This document shows, piece by piece, positions 1 to 13,300 of a stretch of 64,000 nucleotides of DNA (position 1 is its first letter; each line of letters starts with the position of its first letter). The position numbers and the translations under genes are program-made. Under the pieces are notes generated by a model that worked only from the letters and a program-made list of their open reading frames with translations, searched no databases and was not told where the DNA came from. Location: positions 63,159-127,158 of the forward strand of contig VZRG01001069.1 of assembly GCA_013397435.1 (NCBI GenBank). Reading direction: 5' to 3'. Source of the DNA: Erythrocercus mccallii. Lineage: Eukaryota > Chordata > Aves > Passeriformes > Dicruridae.

Positions 1-370
1 GCGGGGCGGGGGCGCTGCCCGGGCGCCCGCCCAGCCGCGCAGGGGAGCTGCCCGCTTGCCTTCCCGCCGGAGGGCTGAACCCTCCCTCCGGCAAACGCGG
101 CTCGATCCAAGGGAAACGAAGCTGCCGGCACTGCCGAGTTAGTCTGTGCCGCCGAGGGCTCGGGTTGCTCCGCGGGCGCCCCGTAGGCTCCGGTGCGCCG
201 GTCGTGCGAGGGAGCGGAGCCTCCTGGAGCAGCCGCGGGAGAGGACCCAAGCCCGGAGGTGCGGCGGCAGCGAGGGGGTGGCGGTATTGGTGATCAGACT
301 CTTCGGAAAACCAGACCTTCGGAGCGGCAGCTCTACTGAATCCCCGATGCCTGCTTGTAAAGCAGGTGCA
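1..370 (+). promoter_or_regulatory. COL19A1: CpG-island promoter and likely noncoding first exon of COL19A1
   Basis: This is the only strongly GC-rich, CpG-dense stretch in the window, and base composition turns AT-rich at about 370. A GC box (GGGGCGGGGG, 3-12) is a plausible Sp1-type site. I see no TATA box. The first exon probably ends at one of two donor-like sites: CTT|GTAAAG (exon end 356) or CAG|GTGCAG (exon end 365). A third candidate, GAG|GTGCGG, would end it at 258. With an end at 356 or 365, the frame that enters exon 2 meets a TGA at 291 and holds no ATG, so translation would begin in exon 2. The transcription start cannot be placed. The island may extend left of the window and could be shared with a divergent gene. 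Confidence 0.7.
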
Positions 371-1222
371 GAAAATTAAATGATAATTTATTTGAACATG
401 AATTCTCTGTACTGCCTGTGGGAAGGCTAGAAAAGTTAATCATGAGGTAGTTGCTGTCAATACGTGACAGAATAGCTTTTATGATGAATAAGGTGCCTTG
501 CAAAAATAATTAGAAAAACGGCATCTTAGGTATGTGACTTGCTTTTCTTACAGAAAATGTAATTACAAAAATATTAGACTTTTTCTGTGTTGCATTAAAT
601 TCATGTATATTTATAAATTGCAGCTGGCTTAGAAGGAAGCTTGTGTCCTCTAATGACAGTACCAGTCTGTGTTGCTGAAGCCTGTACTTTTGTGAGATTT
701 AAACTGGAAATTCAATATTGGCTGCTCTAGGCACTTTGCAAGGCAGAGAAATACCGCATTTTGGTTTCTTTTGTGAAGAAAAGAAAACTTAATTCTTAAA
801 CTCAAACAATTGCATGTTGCCTTTGTTCCATTTGAGGACTACTTCAGCAGTCACTGTAAGTGTTGTGACACCAAAGAGTATAGCTAATATATTGAAAATT
901 GAAAAATAATTTGGGGAGAAATATCAAAGAACATAAGTAATTACTAGTGAAGCGCCTTTACAATTAATATCTCCAAGTTAGTATTTCTAAGGTGTTACTT
1001 CTGAGTTTGTTAATAAAGAAATAAAAAGGAGTATATTCATCATCTGTTTCCAAACTGGCATACATCTTTTTTGTGGCTCCTTAAACAGATAAATTATACA
1101 CTTGTATGTGACTAGCAGCTTCCTCTTCACAGTTAAGAAGTACTTGTTTGTGGTTTTCTGACAAGGTGAGGTGAGAAGAATAGGATCAGATTGTTCTGAA
1201 TATGCTTATTTTTTTGTTTCAG
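371..1222 (+). other. COL19A1: Intron 1 of COL19A1 (start position uncertain)
   Basis: AT-rich sequence between the CpG island and the signal-peptide exon. It ends in a good polypyrimidine tract followed by TTTCAG at 1217-1222. I see no repeat or other gene in it. The left boundary depends on which first-exon donor is used. Confidence 0.6.
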
Positions 1223-1349
1223 ATTTGTAGCTGTTTGTTCACATGTGTCCAGGGGGAGATGAAGTACATTGGATCCTGCATAGTTTGGCTTTGTATGGCA
1301 GTCTTCCTCCTTCCTATTTCTACTTCTGTGGCTGTCGGTGACCAGACAG
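1223..1349 (+). CDS. COL19A1: COL19A1 exon 2: 36 nt of 5'UTR plus signal-peptide coding start (CDS 1259-1349)
   Basis: The acceptor is TTTGTTTCAG and the donor CAG|GTACTT. Translation starts at ATG 1259, with purine G at -3. It encodes residues 1-30 plus one base. There is a short polar start (MKYIGS), then a hydrophobic core IVWLCMAVFLLP (8-19) and a small-residue STS stretch (21-23), so cleavage is likely near residues 23-25. The core ending FLLP, followed by STSV, matches the human signal peptide as I remember it. The frame is open back to the exon's 5' edge, so the start choice rests on that match and on the absence of an in-frame upstream ATG in the likely first exon. Confidence 0.9.
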
Positions 1350-4300
1350 GTACTTCCACTTTTCTTGCCCATCACAGACCAAAGGCGTAAATCTCAGTAC
1401 TGAAATTTTTTTAGTAAATAACAAGAGCACATAGAAAAGAAACAATATGAACAGATAAAATTATACAAGACTGTTTTAAATCTCTTTTCTGAAAGGAACT
1501 AGGTTTGAAGCAGTTCCAAAGCAGTCTTTCTGCTTCCTGTGCTTGGAAGATTCCTATTTGGAGGTAATTGTAATTCCTAAGAGTTTTGTTTTGTACTTTT
1601 CCTACCTTACAAAACAAGGTTATAAATCAGAGTTTGCAAAACTTTTGTGAACAAAATCATGTGGCTTTATTAGAGCAGACTGGTTATCACATTGACCTAA
1701 ACAATCTAATGCTCATGTTAATCACACCTATACTTAATCCCTAGATTGGGTCATATGTTTCACACATAGTGAAAAAAAACCTTTTTCCTAAGAAGATGGG
1801 GGAAAGAATAGAAAGATATTAACTTAAAAGCTGTTACCTGTCTTCTGCAATTTTTTTCATATTTCTCTGTTTTCTTCTTTCTGTTACTTTCCACATATTA
1901 TCTAGTGTTCTCACTTAAAGTCTACATTAACTCTTCAGAATGTGGTAAATTCTGTCTTAAAGACACATCATATGTGCTTGTCAAATATGGAACATCAGTT
2001 TTCTAGAATTACTGAGCCTCAGCAAGTACTTTAACCTATTATAATTTTCCTATCATTATTAGCAAGGGGAGCAGGTTTATTGCTGTTTAAATTGAGTTGA
2101 ATTTTTTTCTCAAAAATAAAACTAGCTCCTAGTAATGCTGTTCCATTCCAGAAGTCTTATGAAAGATAATAGAAACTACACACACACAACAATTTTGAAT
2201 CTCAATAACTCATTTGTAACTCAGGCCCAAGAAATTTAGAAGTCCATGACTAGGAAAATAATCCTTTTACTACTCCTGGAAACTACAAGTAGTAATAATG
2301 AATAAATAATAAATGTAATGTGTGGGCTCTGAGGTAATAATAATGCATTGTGAAGAGCCAGAATTTAAGTCAAAGTCTTTTTCCCCTTATATTTTTAGGG
2401 CAGTGAGGCTAAGTGCTCTGCTGATGAATTATTCTTTACCCCTCTGAGAGAGCAAGCCTACATCATAGCTGTGAAATCATTCTGTCTCAAAGAAGAAAAA
2501 TAGGTTTTATTCTGTCATTTTTAGGTAGTGGGTTGCAGAATGGCAGTTTTTAAAATGCTAAAATGGTGTGTGTACAGACGGTTCCTTAGCTATATAGATT
2601 GAAAAATGTTAAAACAAAATTCCAGGAAGTATTGTCTGTTTTCTTCTATATGTTTTTTTTTTTTTTCCCAAATGAAATTATGACTTATTAAAAGTTGGGC
2701 CAGCCACAGAAAATGTGGCAGATACACTGAACTGCAAATAAACACTGTATCAGAATTGTGCATTACATTCTGTTAGAAGTTTGTAGCAAAGCGGCCAATG
2801 GTGAAGTTGCAGTTTTCCCTATTTCCACAAATGGATCAAATATGGATTCAATTGAACTGCTAGGAAGAAAAGAAGCCTCTCCTGTGAATAACTGAGCATG
2901 TGCACTTGAAAGAGGCTTCTTCAGTTTGTGGTGGTACAGGCAGATGGTGAGGAATAACAAGTTGATAGCTGCCAGCTTGAGCAGCTCTGCCAACAGCAGG
3001 TGTGTGAGTTAAGCCCAGAGTTAAACTCCAGTAGGTAACAGAAAAGAGACTCTACAATAGTTTTCAGGGATGGTTACCATCCAAAAAAGAAATGCAAGTT
3101 ACAGACCAGAAAGCAGGAGTTAGGAAAGAATGGACCCAGTAGCGGAGCAGCGGTGAAAGTGGTACAGATCTTTCTGCCAGCCTTTTGTTTTGTTCTGCTG
3201 AACCAAATCCTTTCTGTTGCAAAGTTGTCTTGTTAAAGTTTGATAATATGTATGCAGGTGAATCTGTTACAAATTTGAAATGTGCTTCCTTCATTAAGAG
3301 TGTATCTGAAGGTATGTTTTTGTTTTTTATATCTTGCACTCAGTAACTCTTCGGCCTCTGTTCCCTCCCATGTACAAGCTCTGTTTAAACCAGAATCTGT
3401 CCTTCAGTATCTGCATAGATGATCTTTTTGGTTTCTTTCCTTCATCAACATATGCATAGCATTGATTTCTCTGGGATAAAATGGAAGCTTTTCCAGCAAA
3501 GCACACTTAAGTAGGAGCTGAGATTATTATATTTACATCTTGAAATTTCTCACCTGATCTACTTGAATCTAAAGAAATGGCTTCAAACACATGGAAAAGG
3601 GTAGCCTAGAGTTAATTTGAGGGTGGTGAGAGAAAGAAGTGTGTTAGGGGCGGGATTGGCTTATGTGCATATGTAGGGGAGAGCTTTCAGCAGGCGTGCT
3701 GAATATACTTTGTGACTTATTCATTGGGCCAATATTGTAATAAATAAATACCAGTATTGAAGAGTCAGAGACTGAGACAGTATGCTGGATCTTCTCGGAG
3801 CAGTCCTTAGGCTCAGAGGGTGCCAGTTAGCATTAGATTCACATAGGGGATTTCTTTCAGTTCTCATGTTTTGATATGCTTAGTGCTCATTAGAAGGAAG
3901 AGCTCACTTCTCGTGATGGAGTATAGCAAATCTGAGGGGAGGGAGTTCAGGAGTTTTCCACACGCATATTTTTGATCAGACTGCAAACATAATTTCTTCA
4001 TGTTGTCAACTTATTATTATTGAGAATATCTGAAATTTGAGTGTGGATGTTCGATAGTGACACATGAAGTTCTAATTTGATCATTCCAGAATGCTTTGTA
4101 TTAAGAATATTAATATTCTTTCTCATTTCCAGATCATTATTTCTCTTTCAACTTTCTTTCACAATTATTGTTTTTAAAGTTACTTGCTAATCCATGAAAA
4201 ATGTAGTATAAACAAGGTCCTGGAACTATCAGGCATGGTGAATTTTTCTTGTCTTTTGACATGGAATGTGTTGTGAAAAGTATTGGCTATGGTTTTAGAT

Positions 4301-7300
4301 AGGCACTTTAACCCAAATACAGTGAGTGATTTCAAGTATGCAGTTCAGATTTTTTGTTTTAATGTTTTAGTACAGCTAGATACTTCTCCAAATCAATATA
4401 ATGACTCCACAGTAACTCTCACATACAATGTATTCATATTCCTGATATTCCCATCCAACCTGGCCTTGAATATTTCCAGGGATGGGGTGTCTACCTCCTC
4501 TTTGGGCAACCTGTTCCAGTGTTTCACCACCATTATTGTAAAGTCTAAATCTAACCTCTTTTATTTAAAACCTTTACCCTTTGTCCTGTCACAACAGGTC
4601 CTGATAAAAAGTCTGTACCCATCTTTCTTACAGGCCCACTGGCTGGAAGGCTGGAGTAAGGTCTCCCTGGAGCCTCCTCTTCTCCAGGCTGAAAACTTAA
4701 CTCTCAGGGGAGATACCCCAGCTCTCTGATAATTTTTGTGGCCTTCCTTTCACCTGTTCCAATAGGTCCACATCTTTCTTGTGTTGGGGCCCGGGAGTTG
4801 GATGCACTAGTCAAGGTGGACGGGTTGTCATGAGAGCTGATGAGCCGAATCACCTCTCTTGATCTGCTGGCCATGCTTCTTTAGATGTAGCCCAGGATAT
4901 GATTGGCTTTCTGGGCTGTGAGTACACACTGTCAACTGATCTTCAGCCATTCTCTGTCCAAGCGGTCCACACATCACATCCCCACCTCTACAATTCAGAG
5001 ATACTGTGGGGACCATACCAAAGGCCTTGCAGAAATCCAGATGACATCCATAGCTCTTCCCTGACTGATATAGTCACTCCATTGTACAAGGCTATGGAGT
5101 TAGTCATGCAAGACTTGCCCTTGGTGAAGTGGTGCTGGTTGTCTCAAATAGTATGAAGTCCTGCTTTTCACTACTTATTCTCCTTCATGAGAGAATATAG
5201 TTCTCCAGGAGTCTAGCATGAGTATCGTAATTTTTGAACTCCCTTGCTTGGATTTCTTATTTCTACCTGCCAATGCTGTTATGTTACTTCATAACTATCT
5301 AAAGAGTCACCAGACTCGAAGTTGACTTCTTTACTGTATCATGTTCCCTTCATTCTTCCCACCTTTGTCTTAATTAACATATACATTGTAATGTAATATA
5401 ATCTTTACAAAGTAAAATAACAAATACAGAATTTGTTATTTTACAAAAAACAGAATATCAAAAAAATCACATCTTCTTTCCTTGTGCCTGTATACTTGAG
5501 GCTACAGATATGTAGGACATCTGAGATCTTGACCTTATTTGAAAGCAAGTCAGTTGTATCTGCTTATCTTCAGTATGAATACGTTTGAGGTAGACTCACC
5601 GGATATCATTGCTGATATTTGCGAGTGTGTGGCTAGTTCTGAAAGAACTGCCTGTGTCTGTGTGTTTATGAAGCCTGATCCAGCAAGAGTATGAGAAAAA
5701 TCTTGGGTAATATAGGTTTCTGCCTGAAGCTTGAGTTGACACAGGATGTGGGCATACATTAGATTGGTCCTTGCTGTTTGGCCACATTCACTGGTCTGGC
5801 CATGATTAGTGATGGAAGCTTCAGTGCCTTTGCAATGTGCGTGTCAGTGTTGGCAGATAGCAGCTAAAAACTTCACCTGAATGTGAAGTTTAATTATAAG
5901 GTAGCACATGAGTACTTGTGAAGGGAATCTAGCCATTACAAGTTACACTAGTCTGGAGAAGCCAAGACTGTCCACTGGAAGTTACAGTTCCCATTCAGGA
6001 AGTGCACATCAGAGATATGTGTAAGAGGGAGACTGGAGCACACACAGCACAGTCTCTTCTGTCCTCGTTTGCATGGAATGGAAAGCTGAGCATGGTGCCT
6101 AGATGGAAGTTGCAGTGTGCTTCAACAGGTGTCCTGATCATTCCAGGAATTAGTAATGCGCCATTGCATGTTGCAATGGATATGTCTAGATGCAATGCCT
6201 TTTTTTATATATAATGCCATTAGAAAACAACCAAAAAATTCTTACTCATCTTAGTGGTAAGAGAGAAGACAATGATCTGTGATGTACCTGCTTGGTCTGC
6301 AAAAATTAATATTTTCAAGATTATTGGATTGATTTTGTATTTATAGGCTCATAGCTAAAACTCATTGATTTATATAGATCCAGGCCAATTTTTTTTGTAT
6401 GAGTAGGTAAACTCATTGATTTAAAGATAAGTTACCTTGACCATTGTCACTGGTTTAATATGAATTTTTTAGTTCAGTCTACACAGATGCAGTTTTATAA
6501 GGTGCCGAGCAATCTAGTATATAAATGTAAGCTTTTTCTTCTTACCATTTCATGAATTTTATAGTGATGTATTTTAATAGGTCAGGTAGGTCCATGGTTT
6601 CCCACTGGATTAGCAGTAAGGGTTTGTCTTGTTTATTTTCTTTCCTGAATATCTTCATGTAGACCTTGTCATTCAGCTGCCCACATGTTGAACGGGCAAA
6701 TTGCCTGTTTTGTCTCACGCAAAAGAAAATTTAAGAATCTGCTAGCAGTACTAAAAATCATGGAAAAGGTTAACTATACAAGCTGTAACTGCAAAAAGAA
6801 CTTTCATCACTCTGTAGTAATGAAAGTTGTCAGTCTTGGTATGGAGACGGTTTGGTCTTGTTATTTGAGAGTTTTCTCTTAGCTCTCTGGTAGAAGAAAT
6901 GGCATTGAACTAAAGGAATGCATCAACAGTATGCAATAGAAGATTCACTGTAACTCTTCCAGTTCTTCTGGGGATGTGGAATACAAACAAATAACTAACA
7001 CTTAAATGGCCTGTTTGTGCGGTGATTGTTATGCCACTGATAAAAATAGGTCCACGGTCCAGACTGTGGCATGTGAGGAATCATTGCTATCATCTGGATA
7101 ACACAAAAATTAAGGCTTGAGTCTTTATTTGGACTTGGAAGAAAGCGGCTGTGGGGAATAGGCTCGAACTTTCTAGTCTTTCACTGTTCAATGCTCATGT
7201 AAGTTAATGATGAAAAAAACCCCACACTTTTGTCCCAGGTTCTCTAAAGCTTACATCAGTTTAGGGTAAAATCAACAATAAGTACTCTCTGTCTGCTCCT

Positions 7301-10300
7301 ATAAGTACTGTTAAAAATTTAACCAAAAAGAGAATCTGCCTAGAAATTTATTGAGTATTTTTGAAAAAAGCCCTTAGGAAAGATTTAAGAAAAACATCTG
7401 TCCACATATGTCTGACACTTTTTGTGACTTTCTTTATGCCAGTTTATTTCTTAGAGCTATAGTTCTGTAAATGTACCCTAACAACATTAATTGTTTTAAA
7501 GTAGCTGTATATAGAATTCTCAAGTTTAATAATCTGTATTTGATTGAAGGTTGAGGTTTGTAAACTAAAGGGTATCTAAGGTGAACCTGTTTCTGTCCCA
7601 TGCTGTGTGTGTATATATCAACTGGTGTATTGAAATTGCTATGTTACAGTGTAATTCCAGTGAATGCTTTTCTCACCGTATAAAACTTCCTGCTAACCAA
7701 GAATGATGAAAGATTTCACTTCAGAGCTTTCAACATGAATATTCTTTGCAGTTTGGCATCTTCTCTAGGGAAAGGGAATTTACAGTTTTTCATGTATATA
7801 TTTCATGTCATTTATCATGAAACTCTATCTGTACAGGGAAAAACATGCATATCCATGTATTTGTGGAGCTGTATAAGGGAAAGAAAAAAGTTATTCTCTT
7901 AGAGCCTTAGAAGTAATTTAATTTATCTGTGATGTTATTTTTAGTAGTCAATTGTTAGTTGTAACTGTAATTTTACACATGAAGGACATGGAACATAATG
8001 AACCTTACCAAACAAAAAGGGGGTTGACGGGTCTATTCTTTAAATAGTTGACATAGTTTTCATTAATCATATTATCAGGAGGTGTCTTTGTGTCTAAATT
8101 ATATGGTATAGTTTCACTTTTACTAGTTATTTCCAATTAGCTATTCTTAATTGAGATCAAATATTGAAATATGTTTAATAATGGCATTTAAGAGTTTTGA
8201 AGGATAATATGCTTTCTACATAACTACAGAATGAATGACAAATTTCACATGCTTTAAGATTACAAATATAGCTATTTTTAATACCAATATTTGGTCTGGT
8301 TGCTTTTACAAAACATTTAAATATAGATGTTTTCCAGGTTAATGGTAGAACATTCCTTACATTTTCCATTTAACTAATGCATCTTCACTATTCAGCAGCT
8401 TCAGATACACCTTGGACATCTTTTTAGTTACATCAGCTCACAAAGCTCTGTGCTTGATAAGTTGACAGGCCAAATATCATAACTTGTCATCTTTGATTTG
8501 CTAGGTTTTTTAGGATTTAGCAGGGCTGTTTGCAAAACTTGTTAAATAGCGAACCTTATTTATAATTCCTGCACAAAAGTGACATTTTTCTGTATTTCCT
8601 ATGGGCATAATATATCTATTAAAAAAAGAGCATTAAGGACTTACTGCAAGTAAGAAGTAATAATAATTATTTTCCATACTTATATTACAGTGTCTTATTT
8701 AAGGGTTCAGTTAGATTTAACCTCAGTTTACCATGTTCCAAATTTTAGAACATTCTGTTTGCTTACCAAAATACTTTGGTTCAGACTTACTCCCCTACTT
8801 GATTTTCATTTTTTTTTCCCAAATATAATATTGTTTCATATTCATGAATGGGAGGAAATATTTTCTAGTAATACAGTGAGAAATACAAAAATAATTTGGA
8901 ACAGATATTACTGCTTTATAGTGTTGTAAGTGGAAACAATGTGGTAAGATTTTAATGGTTTTCTTCTGGCTATGTTGTTTTTATGAACTTTAACCACAGG
9001 CAGCTGAATTAAAATGTGATACAAATTCTATCTACTTATATTATTGGAAATGTAGTGTAAAATCTGCTCTTGTTTATATTTTGTAATTTGGTTTATTGTT
9101 GCTTTTCATAGCCTAAAGAAACAAAAAGAAATGTTCCTGTCAATATTACCATAACTGCCATGATAGTTTGTGCAATTCCTGTTAGTTTGATAATCTTTTA
9201 TGATAGATACTAAACTGTGCTCTCTTGAAGGTGCTGTGTGTCCTTTAATGAAAACAGTTGCCCGTCATCTCAAACAAATCAACAGAGACAGTCATGGTGT
9301 ATCAGGTAAATGACCAAGCTAATATTAATTAGCTGGTAATGATTACTGGATATAATCATAGTCTGACTGAAGTTGGCTTTAAAATTGAAAGGTTAGGACA
9401 GAATGCCATCCCCAAGAATGAAAAGCTGCTGCTGCTCTCAGGAACATGACATTAAAATCAGAACATGTTTTTCCTTGAAAATATTGGGTTCAAGCTCGGC
9501 AGGCACATTAATTTCCATTTTTTTTTCCAATCATCCTGCCTTCTTATCAATTAAGATGATAAAAAGAAACCAGCAAATTAATTTTTCAGGTTTTAAAGTC
9601 ATCTACCAAGTGAATTTTTCATGAACAGTTTTAATAAAATTAATATTAAAAGTTTTTATGACTTCAAGTTCTGCTTTTCAGAATAACTTGTCAGTCTGTA
9701 TTCTAGAAATGCTAATATGATAGTATTCAAGTATGCTAAAAATGATTATTTACTAATGGTTTTTAAATTCCATTAAATTGTATCATGTTTTGTTCTATTT
9801 TACAGGGTTTGATCTGGCAGAAAGCTTTTCTCTAAGGCAAACATCTTGTGGTGGGGAAAAGATCTGTTTTAAGCTGGGAAGTGCACCTCTCATTAGAGAT
9901 ACGAGGTAAGATACTACTTCCAAGCTTAGCTTTTTAAAGATAGAGCTCAGACTTGATGCTACTAATTGACTGAATCACTGAGCATGTATCCAAAGAATTC
10001 CATAGAAAGCAATATGGCTGATTTTAGACTTTTTTAGGTTTTTTTCTGTGGGAAGCATTTTGATTTTGGTGCGCTTTCCTTCTGGAATCAGGGAGTATGT
10101 AGGTAGTAAGTTAACAGTGAATAGCATTTTGTCAAATCATGATTCTAATACTGAAAAGTCTACTGTTAATACATTAATATTTATAAAACAAATGAAACAA
10201 CTTTCATGGTATGACAGGAAGTATTATACTAATCTCCCTCAGCGAAGTTGTCTGTCCTCTCTCTCACTACTGCTGGCAAGATTAAAAGAGACTGTATCAC

Positions 10301-13300
10301 AATTCCTTGAATGCTGTTTTTTTTTATTTTTCTTGTATTTGCATTTTGCCTTTGAGCAGCAACAGAATAGTGGGCACTCAATGTAGAGGAGAAAATAGGC
10401 AAAATACTGTTCTGGCACAGGGTGGGATGAAAAGCAGTGACTTCATAAAAAATCAAAAGGACAGTGAAAGAGAGTAAGGCACAATGGGATTGGATGGATT
10501 TAAGTTTGCACAGGGACAAGGAAATGTCAAGAAGCAGTTAGGAATGTAGTTTCAAGTTCCCTGTGCTCAGTGGAGAGAGAGGATCATCTCAGAGCTTCTT
10601 GGTTGAGATGTGCTCTGAGTCATGGGACTGTGGTTTCTGTACAGCATGTTCCTGTGATGACGAGGGAAGCAACTGTATTCCCATGTCTTCAGGTTGAGTA
10701 TTTTCTGCTGCAAGAGGTCTGGCTCCAGCTTGCCTAGTAAAAAAACACACCTGGTCCTTGGACTTCCCCTTTGCTTGGTTCCTGGGCATAGCACAGAGGG
10801 ACTGTGAGTAGCATGAGGCCAGGGGGAAGGAAGAAAAGAGTTGGATGCACCCGGACACAAAACAAAGTGATCTTTGTGAGAGGACCATGGCATGGAAAGA
10901 ATTTATCTAACAATTTAGAATAGTTAGGTTTTCTAAGTTTTTCTGATATATTAGGCACTGTAGGTGCAAATTTTTATGTTTGTGTAATTCTGCAAAGTTA
11001 AACTAATCACTATAATTTTTTAAAATACATTAGATGCTAGTTATTGAAGGAAAATTCAATAGACAAAATTACTTGACACAAAGAGTGATATTCTTTTATT
11101 AGGACTTTTCCAGTATTATCCAGATTGTCTTTGGAAGAGGAACAGAAGATAGTAGGTACCACCCATAAATATCTTTACTAAAAATATTTTGAGAGATTTT
11201 TAGTAAGAAAACTTTCCTTTAAAAAAAGTTAATATTTTTTTCCTTTTTTATAAGTTTTTTTCTTCCAATTTATGGGAATTTGAGGGAAACATGAGATTAT
11301 AAAAGGGTAGAAAATCAAGGCAATAACAAAAACTGTGAAGCAATTTTCCTTTGGGAATAAGAAACTAAGTACTGCTAAGAAATGCATCTTATGAGCTTAC
11401 TTTATTTTGAAACAGTAAGAAAACCAGTGCCAAAAATGGAGCAGAGAGAAGTTAGAAATTGCAAAAGGGTTAATTATTTCAAATTCATGTTACTTTGAGG
11501 TAAAATTCTTGATTCAAATTATTGATTTCTAGGAATTTCTTAGTGGTTTTAGAAGTGGTCTGAGAGGTCACGTGGTTAAAAAACATAAAGCTTTTTTTTT
11601 TTTTTTTTTTTGGCTTTATTTAGCAGGCCTGAATACTAATGTCTGTTTTTTCTTCTTCTGAAAACAGTTTATTAGTGAAGGCAGTGAAAATGGGGACTTC
11701 ACACGATGGCTGATAACTGTGACCTAACAAAGCCCTAACTGTTTGCAAGGAAAAGTCACAATGGTTGTTTTGTTTGGCTTTTTTGGGGGGCTATGTAGTT
11801 TTGCCTATATTTTATCTCATCAGCTTTTTGAAGGGAGAGAAAAATGACTAGTTTTTCTTCATTGTCAGTGTAACTTGGCCAGGGGCTAAAGAATTTCAGT
11901 TAGGGGTAAACCTTGAAGGGAGGTGGCTTGGCTTTCATGGTCTCTTGGTTCTCACATCCCTCACTGTCCCTGTTATTTTCTTCTATGTATCCTCATTAAA
12001 GAAAAAAACTAAAGAGAAAAATCTTTCTAGTTTCCCCTAAAAATACGCATCTAATGAATGAAAAAATTAGCTGGATGAAGCGACTGAGATGATGATTAAT
12101 AAAATGCATATCAATGCTAATGCATGAATAAAGTTAGGCAGAGAAATGAATACAGTTAGGCAGAAAATGAATATCATGTTATTGATGATAATAAGGTACA
12201 AGATAAGATCTTCTTTCAGCTTGCTGTGCAACAAAGTGCTACCTCATGCATATATCTTCCTGAGCAATAAATGGTTAAAAGTATTTTCAATGACATTCAA
12301 GCATTGCAGAATTTCTGTTAAATCCTTGTTCATGGCAATAATCTTGCTCATCCTTTATTAACCTTTACTCACAGAAATGCATGTCATTAAAAGATGAATT
12401 CTATTCTTAATTATTTCAGTTTGTTGAATATAAAATGGCTTTCTGATATTGAGATAACACTTTGGACAAATAGTTTTTAAACAAAATTTTTAAAGTGTTT
12501 TACTTTTTAAACTCTTCTGAAGTTTTAGGATGGTTTTTTAAAATAAGGGCAGATGGCAGTCAAGAGCACGAAATCAGGTTTTGGGTTTTTTTCACGGTAG
12601 GGTTACAATGAAGGATAGTCAGAAACTTGGGTATCTGTCATCATAACCTTATAATTTACTACCTCAGTTACCCATGTAAAATATCTTTTAATTAATTAAT
12701 TTTATTTAAACCTACTTCTCTTAAATTATGTCAGGTTGTGTGTTCAAGACCCCTTGTATTATTAGATGGCTTTAGGGATCATTCTACCTCAGAAAGTATT
12801 TTAGTAGATGTGGTGTGCAATAAACAGCAGAACAGTGTTTGTTATCCATCCTGCAGGAAATTGAGAGTATCTGATTAAGCTGACTAGCAAGTATCAAGTA
12901 ACTTGGCACATCTCCTCTTACATTTCATTCATTCAGTTGTAGTGTGGGTAATAGAGAGCTATGCTGTGCCATTTTTCTTCTGTGATGCCATTTTAGTTTT
13001 TTTCAATGGATGTAGAGTAGTGTTTCACCTATTTATATGCTGTAAATAATTTACAATGCACTGTCAGCTTGGGAAATTGATTATATTTTTTTATGTTGGA
13101 CTTCAGCTGTAGGTCTTTATCACTTTCTGTGATGTAGTTCTGTACATATTTTGTCTTGTGATAGCAGATGGATAGCTTTTCTTATTCTTCATGTAAATGA
13201 CTGTAAAATATTAATGTAATGCCAGTAACACTTTCCTGATTAAAACTGTGATTTGCTTGTTGAAGTTCTCTGTGGATTTTAACAGAAGTTATTCCTGAGG

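Larger units (their letters stand above)
1350..9230 (+). other. COL19A1: Intron 2 of COL19A1 (7.9 kb)
   Basis: Noncoding and AT-rich. It contains one recognisable transposon, the reverse-strand CR1 piece at about 4445-5215, and a short poly-T run near 2650-2666. The open frames inside it are short and either chance or CR1-derived. It ends at the acceptor TTGAAG (9225-9230). Confidence 0.85.

Noticed and set aside
146..379. 77-codon open frame in the CpG island (starts MPPRARVAPRAP)
   Set aside because: Arginine/alanine-rich content is what random GC-rich sequence gives. It is out of phase with the COL19A1 frame at every likely first-exon donor and crosses them.
4283..4729. 148-codon + strand open frame
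   Set aside because: Most of it is a reading of a reverse-strand CR1 fragment; the rest is intron sequence without a recognisable domain.
10229..10958. Overlapping open frames of 74-112 codons on both strands near 10.0-10.9 kb
   Set aside because: They overlap each other on opposite strands and in different frames, with no recognisable protein, as expected by chance in a locally less AT-rich piece.
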